DNA of 64,000 bases. Source: Alopecurus myosuroides. Lineage: Eukaryota; Streptophyta; Magnoliopsida; Poales; Poaceae. The stretch lies in contig CM054062.1 of NCBI GenBank assembly GCA_028641055.1, forward strand, positions 182,589,958 to 182,653,957, in the 5' to 3' direction. Shown one piece after another: positions 57,235 through 64,000 of this stretch. Made by a program: the position numbers and the translations under genes. Every line of letters starts with the position of its first letter. Position 1 is the first letter of the stretch. The notes under the pieces are model-generated. The model saw nothing but the letters and a program-made list of their open reading frames with translations. It did no database searches and was not told where the DNA came from.

Positions 57235-58615
57235 AGGGGTGTTTGTTTGAGCTTTTGGTGACTTTCCACTGAAAAAAGCACCCCAAACCAACCAAACGGG
57301 GGTGTTGTGCCTGTGAGTTTTGGAAAGCCACCGAAGAAAATGCACAGGAAAGAGAAAACACCCCGGGACGTGCTTTCCTCGGCTTCCCGCAAAGTGCCCG
57401 AATCGTTTTTTCAGAAGGGACAATTCGTTCAACCGTAATTACACCCAAATGCCATCCTAGTTTTTTCCCCAGCACCCTCACGAAACCCCACGCCCGCACC
57501 TCTCACACGCTCTCTCTCTGTCACGACACCCTCACGCCCCGACCCCAACCCCGAGCTCCTCCTAGGGTTTCGCCGCCGCCGCACTCCTGTCCCCGCCGCC
57601 GCCCCTCATCCTTGACGTCGACTCGCCCTCGCCGTCCCCGTCCGCTCGGTCGCTGTCCCTGTCCGCTCCAGTCGACTCGCCGCCGCGACTCGTCCTCGAC
57701 CTCGTCCTCGCCGCCGCCAAGGTCGCTCCCCGCCGAGAACCTTCTCCCCGCCACCGCCAAGCTCGTCCCCGCCGCCTCCCCGCCGACACGCGCTCGTCCC
57801 CGCCGCCCTGCCCCCGCCGACAAGCTCCGGTCGTCCTGTCCCCGTCGACAACCTCCTCCCGGTCGGCTTGTCCCCGCTGAGAACCCCCTCCTGGCCGGCT
57901 TGTCCCCTGCTTTCCCCGTCGACAAGGTACGATACCTTGTTCTGTCACTCCCGGCCGAAAATTTGTCAGTCCCGGCTAGTTCTGTCACTAGATCTCGTGG
58001 CCGCAATGAACCTTGTTTGTTTAGAAATTTTGTCACTCGTTGCTGGTGCTAGCTAGGTTCATAGAATTTGTCATTGCATACCGATGCTAGCAAGGTGAAT
58101 AGAATGTGTCTAAGTCCAAAGGCAGTCAACAACACTAGCCGATGATACTGCCCCGAGTGGAACAAACACCCATGGCATGAAAGTAAGGCGTGAACGTATT
58201 GCTACCGCAGTGTTCGATTCGATAAGAAGATGATCTACTCGTGCTAGCTACTTATTATGTGTAACGTCATTGCCATGTAGTTTGAATTAATATATATTAA
58301 TTATGGACAATATCATATTTGTGTAATGGTACGATATGTATTTTGGACAAATCTATATCCTACTAATTATTTATTTTGTTTAATGTTATGTATTACTGGT
58401 ACTTTTATAGGAACAGGTACGATTATACACTGCAATCAGTAAATACATATGTACTCGAAACTCTGAGGGTATTTTAGACATATCCTCAACCCACATCTAG
58501 ACAGCCAGCCAAGTCGTCAAACAGTGACATTCAGATAAGCAGGTTTCCTGCACGTCAGCTTTCCCTTCACAGCCACAGCCACAGCCAGCCAGCCACAAAC
58601 CAAACAAACAGGCCC
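57235..58615 (+). mobile_element. Harbinger-type non-autonomous element with GC-rich gene-like block, 1,381 bp
   Basis: The ends AGGGGTGTTTGTTTG and CAAACAAACAGGCCC are imperfect inverted repeats, flanked by TAA (57232-57234 and 58616-58618). The left half holds a CT-rich leader with CTAGGGTTTCGCC, then a GC-rich tract (57540-57930). An ORF at 57612-58052 encodes degenerate repeats of a LVPAENLLP-like unit. No transposase motif. The right end has GCCACA repeats. Confidence 0.75.
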
Positions 58616-58859
58616 TAAGCATAAGGGGTATATTATATGGCCGATCTAACGGCTAAAATTGATTGGGCCAGTTTTAAACAAAAGGGAAAAAAACCGCCAA
58701 CGGATTCAAATGTATGTTTTGACATTTAAAGTGTAATTAATCTAATCGAATAGATGTGTTAATTTAAATTACCTTTAATTTAGTTGTTGATATGTTGACA
58801 ATATTAATTGCGAGGACAAAGGAGGACAACCAGATTTAGAGTTTAGTCCCACATTTAGT

Positions 58860-60260
58860 AGACGGGGGTGTTTTTATTCTCCAATATGCAGATGACACTA
58901 TTTTGTTTCTTCAACATGATCTAGAGAAGGCCATGAACATGAAACTAATATTGTCTATCTTTGAGCAACTATCTGGACTAGAGTTTAATTTCCATAAGAG
59001 AGAGACTTTTTGTTTTGAAAAGGCTAATGATTTTCAGAATATTATTGACATATATTTGCATGTGAGGTCGGGTAGTCTTTACCTTTTAAATATTTAGGAA
59101 TTCCAATTCCGCAAACTTTTAAATAAAAAATAAAATTCAGTGGAGGATCCTTTTGAGCAAAATCTGAGATCGTCTTGTCCTTATAAATTCGGTACTTTCA
59201 ATCTTGCATGTGTTATTATTATCTTTTTAAAAATACTTGTTGGGGTAAAGAAAATATTATACTTTTATAAATCTCGTTTCTTTTGGCAAAGTGACTGGTT
59301 GAAAAAGAAATACCGTCTTACCAAGTGGAATATTGTATGTCGGCCTAAATATCAGGGTGGTCTTGGGATCAAAGTTTTAGACGTTAAGAATAGACGTTTA
59401 CTTGTCTATTTAAACTGCTAACAGAAGAAAGTGTGTGTGGCATAAGTTGCTACGTATTAAGTATATTAAATAAATACCTTTAGCCCAGGTGCATACGAAG
59501 CCGATTGACTCTCTGTTTTGGAAGGGTGTCATAGGGGGTAAAAAAGGATTTCTTTGATTGCATATCATACACACTTGGTAATGGACAGAGTATCAGATTT
59601 TAGGAAGATCTTTGGTTAGCGGAAACACCATTGTCATTGCGATACCCATTGTTATATAATATTGTAAGACAACAAATATTTTGATCTCACAGGTTATTAA
59701 CCACAATCACCCAAATATTACCTTTAGAAGTTCGTTGGTGGGGGATAAAGGAGACTCATGGCTCCATCTAGTGGAGAGGTTGATGACCATGTCTCTTTCG
59801 AATGAACCGGATTCATTTAACTGGAAATTAACACCGTCGGGTGTGTTCAGAGTTAAACAATTTTATGGGATCTAATGAATGGTGCCACTAGATTTCTTTG
59901 TAAATACCTTTGAAAATTGGAAGTACCGCTCAAAATTAATATTTTTATGTGGTTTCTTTATTGTAATGAATTGCTAACCAAGGACAACCTCATTAAAAGG
60001 CGATGAACGGGCTATACTAAGTGTGTCATTTGTGATGATTCTGAGACTGTCAATCATCTTTTTATCTCCGGTAGTTCTGCACGTAAAATTTGGAGACTAG
60101 TTCATTTTACGTTTAGCATATCTCCTCCTATCAGTGTAACTAATTTGTTTGTAGCTAGTTAAATAGAATAAAAAAAAACTTATTAAAGTTAGTATACACA
60201 TTGGTGTATGTGCTTTTATTTGAGCAATATGGAATTGCATGAATGATGTGATCTTTAACA
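58860..60260 (+). pseudogene. LINE ORF2 remnant (reverse transcriptase end and zf-RVT region)
   Basis: QYADDTILFLQHDLEKA at about 58882-58935 is the RT catalytic motif of plant LINEs, followed by LSGLEFNFHK. At about 59980-60110, reading through stops, RTGYTKCVICD and VNHLFI fit the zinc-binding domain after RT. Frameshifts and stops are everywhere. An old copy, truncated on the left at about 58860. Confidence 0.8.
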
Positions 60261-61265
60261 ATTTGGAAGCGTGTCATTTCCCATATCGCTACCGATGTGG
60301 CGTGATCTCCAATACACCAAAGGCAGTGGTATCGTCATCGAGATCATCGTCATCTTGATGCTCGTTTACCGCTTTTCCACCCATGAACCATATCGCCGTC
60401 TCACATGTAAGAGACTACCTCTGCCTACTCATGAATTACCATTGTGCATCTGGCCTTATTTTTCATTCATTAGTCACAAGTTCATAGGTAGATAATTTTG
60501 TTAGTTCTAACAAATGTTTTCAGTTGTGTACGAACAAAATATATTAGAAAGTGTCAGAATCGGGGCTGCATTATTGATCACTGCAAATGGTTTATTCTAT
60601 TAGCCTATTATGGGTTGTTCCATGGGAAATATGTTAGTGGTATAACATAAATCACTCTGTCTCTACGTGAATCATGACATGAATTTATACCAGACAAACA
60701 TTCAAATTTAAGACGACCACAGTCTATAAGCCCGTCATGCTCTGTTTGGATTGCCCCATGATGTGATCACCGGCAGTCTGTGAATGGAATATGGTACCCA
60801 ACAATGTCCGTGGAGCATTATGGTTTTAGCTAGAAAATATGTGATATATCTAAGGGTATACATAGTTAGAGATAATCAAGGACCGATTGGAGTAATTAAG
60901 GAAAATAAATCTTGGGAGATCAAGAAGTAAGTGATATCCCTACCCGGGAGAAAGAAACATGAATGGATTGGGATAGATAAAACTGAGTTGAAAACCCATT
61001 TAAATTAGTTAAGTAGAATTGTGTATTGTTTTTTATATGATCTGCATTTCTAGCATGGTCTTTGTGTTTTGGTTAGGGGCATAACGGCATGGATGAAAAG
61101 ACATATGCAGATATGAGTATATGGAGTTTGAAAATATCGTCACGGATACTTTAAAAGTGAGAGTGGGGCCTATAGGGTGTAATCTATTTTGGCCCACGGG
61201 TGCATATGCACTCGATATTTTAACAACACATTTCAAAACTTTAAAAAATCCCCGAATATATCTTT
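60261..61265. other. AT-rich DNA, no gene recognised
   Basis: Possibly the non-coding tail of the LINE remnant at first; nothing else supported. Confidence 0.5.
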
Positions 61266-61430
61266 CATTCTATGTGTTCACAAAGTCGTTTCATAAAAAA
61301 CGACATTTTTGTGTTCTGTGCAAAAAAAAAGTCTCATGAAAAGCCTTATTTTACAATAGTTTTGTGTTTTTTACACAAGACACAAAAAATATCGGTTTTT
61401 GGTGAAATGACTTTGTGAACATATAGGATG
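61266..61430. repeat. Foldback (inverted) repeat, possible MITE
   Basis: Arms CATTCTATGTGTTCACAAAG (left) and CTTTGTGAACATATAGGATG (right) pair with few mismatches, and complementarity continues inward through TTTTTGTGT words to a short loop near 61345. No clear target-site duplication. Confidence 0.65.
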
Positions 61431-61659
61431 TTAAAATCTATAGTGTACTTAGGTGGCTCTCACGTACTCATATCCGCCACTCGTACTTCCACCCTCCAAC
61501 TCCCTCTCTAACCCTAGCTACCATTTGTCAATTCTTTCTAGATCATGTGATGGACTCACTTCCACTTCGTTCCACGGGTTCTCCGTCTTGTCTAGAGTTC
61601 TATGACTATTTCTCTTACTATCATATATTCTTAGACCCTACACCAGGAAAAGATGTTGC

Positions 61660-62530
61660 GTTTGCTCCACGCTTTTGTTAAGTCCGAGGCGGACCGCCAT
61701 GGTGGGATCTCCGAGGCGTTCCCGTAGAGCTCTACCTTTGATGGCGGCTCTGTACACCACGGAGATATTGTACGACGTCCATTTCGGCCTGCCGTCTCGC
61801 TCCCTGTTTTGCCCGTGGGCTCGCGAGTACTTAGAGCTTCCCGGGGTGGAGACCCCTGTGACGCACCTGCCGTTGAACTCCCGACGCATGGGGCAGAGGG
61901 AAGGCGAGTACCCGGAGAAGCTTCTAGAGGAGGCGAATTGCGCGATTAGGCGGATTCCATGGGTGGCCAGGAACGAGGAGAAGGTGCAGTTCGGCTAGGG
62001 TTTGTGCTCTGTCAGCGTCGGGAGCGGAGGGGAGAAGAGCTATACCAGACCTCATACCGTCGTACCCCGGGTGGGGGTGCGTCCGGAGGAGCAACTGGCA
62101 TGCCTCAATTGGAGACTCGATCCTTTCGAAGTGATGCCCCCGACTCCGGCACAGGACGTGGTAGCGGCGGAGACGTTAGTGGGATTCCAAGCACAGGAGG
62201 GGGAGGAGTGATTGAAAATCCTCGCAGATACAGTGACCTCGGAACAACCGCCAAGACGGGAGAGAACCCGCCGCCATGGCGGTGGCAGGTGAGTTTCACT
62301 ACGTGCACTGTGCAACGGCGAGGCACATTGAGATTCGGTCGCTACTTTGGAGGAGAGAGAGGAGGTTGGTGCTGCTAGATGATTCAGAGGTGGTGATAGA
62401 CGCAAGGGAAGCCCACCCGAGGGACAATTTTGAGCAAGGAGATGCAATAGAGTTCCAACACACTCAAAGTGATTCGGGGGGATTGATTCGTGAATTCATT
62501 CAATGGCTTCGATGCCTGGAGTGAATGGTC
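61660..62530 (+). other. GC-rich coding-like block, not recognised
   Basis: Frames at 61675-61998 (107 codons) and 62002-62211 suggest codon-like composition, including AALYTTEILYDVHFGLP and LELPGVETPVTHLPLN, but no continuous gene. It directly precedes a LINE ORF1 and may be that element's 5' region or a captured gene fragment. No function assigned. Confidence 0.4.
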
Positions 62531-62771
62531 TTGACAGATTTCTTCTTCGACTTGGGACTTCCAGCAATTAGTGGTTGCACACCTCGCCGACGCAGGAAGA
62601 TGCAGAGGGGAAACGGTTTGGCCCGAATTGGGAGAGTTGGGTCGGCCCATCCATCCTACTAGGGGCCAAAAAAGGAATGAGAGATAATGGGGTAGTAGGG
62701 AGGTGGAGTCAGTTCTCCTCCCTTCCCCTCTGATACAAACCCTTGAGGGAGAGGCAGCGTGCGGGGTAGCT

Positions 62772-63970
62772 ATGGGGGAAAGATCGTACAAAGAGGTGCT
62801 GCTGATCCCCGCCCCACCAATTAAACCAAAGAAGCTCAAGAAGAACCGGGGGAAGGAGAAGAAGATGTCGGGATACAACAAGGATAGAGAAGAGGATCAC
62901 AGGAGAAGAGAGGTGGAACATGATGAGAGGAACTAGGATTCCCTTGGTGGAGCCAAAGGTGGAGGGGTTTGTGGGGGTGATTAACCCTATCAGGCCTACA
63001 CCCCCGTCACCGCTGCAGCAAGGTATGTGGCAAGCGAAGCAGAAGAATCCTCAACAGGGAGGGGTTTCAAATCAGGTAACACCGAGTGCACCCACTACAA
63101 TTTCATCATCCTCCAACAAAACAAATGTGGTCTGCTACAAGTGTGATGTGGAAGGCCACAACTCAAAAGAATGCTCGGTGAAGGTGCTATGTCTGGTATG
63201 TGATAAAGGTAGCCATGTCACTAAAAGATGTGTATGGATAAATCAACTGAAACCTGTAATGCCAGTAGTGGGCTTGGTTGATCCTGATCTAGTTTTCTAT
63301 TTGGCGCAACATGCTAAAACTGCATAGAAGGCTGGGAAGATCTCAACTCTAGGGCTAGTGAAGGTTGTAGTGGAAGATTGGATGCCACACTATTGTATGG
63401 GGGGATGACACAACAATTCTAGTGGCAATGGACCTAGAAAGTGGTAGAAGGGAAATGACTTTGTAGTTTAGTTTCCATCATTGGAGAAGCTAAACATGAT
63501 GGTTGAATTTGCGGAATTCAAACTGAAAAGGTTTCAATGCATACATCAAGGTAATGAGAGTGTCTGTTGAGGTGCAACCAGTTGGCAAGCTATTCACTAT
63601 TTGGGCTAGAGCAGAAGGAGTGCCAGAGGAAATGAAACATTATAAAGGGATATGTGAAATTTGGTCTTTGATTGGGGATGTAGATGATGTTGATGTGCAA
63701 ATCTTGGCAGACTTGGATGTGGTCAGGTTCCAAGTAAATGTCATGAGCATCAGAAAATTCCCCATGAGGAAAGAATGGATAGTTAAACCCTGGATCTACA
63801 ATATACTTTTCTCTATGGAGAAAGTGATTGAGGATGGGACAGTTGACAAACCCCCTGTAGACTCCATGGTCATAGAGACAGTGGTATCACAGAATGACAA
63901 ATGGGTTCTAGATGAAGTAAAAGGTAGGGTGGCTAAGAAGCAAAAAGGCTCAGAATATGAAATAGCATAG
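62772..63970 (+). pseudogene. LINE ORF1 (two CCHC zinc knuckles, DUF4283-like region), broken
   Basis: Starts about ATG 62772 (MGERSYKEVLL) with a Lys/Arg-rich stretch, then shifts frame near 62920. Two consecutive zinc knuckles, CYKCDVEGHNSKEC and CLVCDKGSHVTKRC (about 63133-63232), follow. A stop at about 63325, then a further frameshifted region. The frame 63554-63970 has VEVQPVGKLFTIWARAEGVP and DVVRFQVNV, resembling the nucleic-acid-binding domain of plant LINE ORF1 proteins. ORF2 would lie right of the window. Confidence 0.65.
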
Positions 63971-64000
63971 TCATCCAAAACTTCACATGAAGATGAGCAC

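Noticed and set aside
57521..58036. Minus-strand Gly/Arg-rich ORFs
   Set aside because: Mutually overlapping low-complexity frames in a GC-rich repeat tract.
1..64000. CRISPR array, bacterial operon or prophage
   Set aside because: No spaced repeats or bacterial gene layout; introns, MITEs and LTR elements show plant nuclear DNA.

Overview
This is plant nuclear DNA. It has spliced genes, GC-rich first exons with AT-rich later exons, grass-type MITEs (Stowaway, Tourist/Harbinger, hAT) and giant nested LTR retrotransposons. The style points to a grass, most likely a pooid (wheat/barley/oat type) with a large genome; the species cannot be named from sequence alone.

Left part, 1-42.7 kb: a nest of retroelements at least five deep, read from boundaries and target-site duplications (TSDs). 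(a) The oldest layer is a decayed Ty3/Gypsy element (LTR end, primer-binding site and gag remnants, 39278-~42660), itself hit by a 693-bp hAT MITE (41495-42187). (b) A Ty1/Copia element of Sirevirus type (29139-39277, plus strand) sits in that element's 5' LTR. (c) A large-LTR, non-autonomous Gypsy-like element (20210-29138, minus strand) is inserted in the Copia gag. (d) A chromovirus-type Gypsy element (1-1581 plus 12266-20209, plus strand) is inserted in the LTR of (c). (e) A minus-strand element with 4.8-kb LTRs and only about 1 kb of internal DNA (1582-12265, TSD CTACC) is inserted at the end of the gag of (d). Element (e) keeps scraps of protease and integrase tail very close to those of (d), so it looks like a deletion derivative inside its own autonomous relative.

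Right part, 42.7-64 kb: a gene island. On the minus strand lies a complete seven-exon P4-type ATPase (phospholipid flippase, ALA1 type; 43412-47691, 1,123 codons). About 6.4 kb upstream of its start, on the same strand, lies a second ALA1-type gene with only the first two exons (54089-56612). Its frame and splice sites are intact, and its exon 2 ends in the same phase as exon 2 of the complete gene. It may be a truncated duplicate, or an alternative 5' module that splices into the shared downstream exons. The spacer carries Stowaway and Harbinger-type elements, one holding a small gene-like ORF. From 57.2 kb to the right edge come another Harbinger-type element, a decayed LINE ORF2, a foldback repeat, an unrecognised GC-rich block and a LINE ORF1 with two zinc knuckles.

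The most unusual signals are the split ALA1 pair, an apparent spliced acidic reading frame inside the giant LTRs, and tRNA-like A/B boxes in the LTRs of two related elements. All calls come from reading the sequence; no database search was possible.
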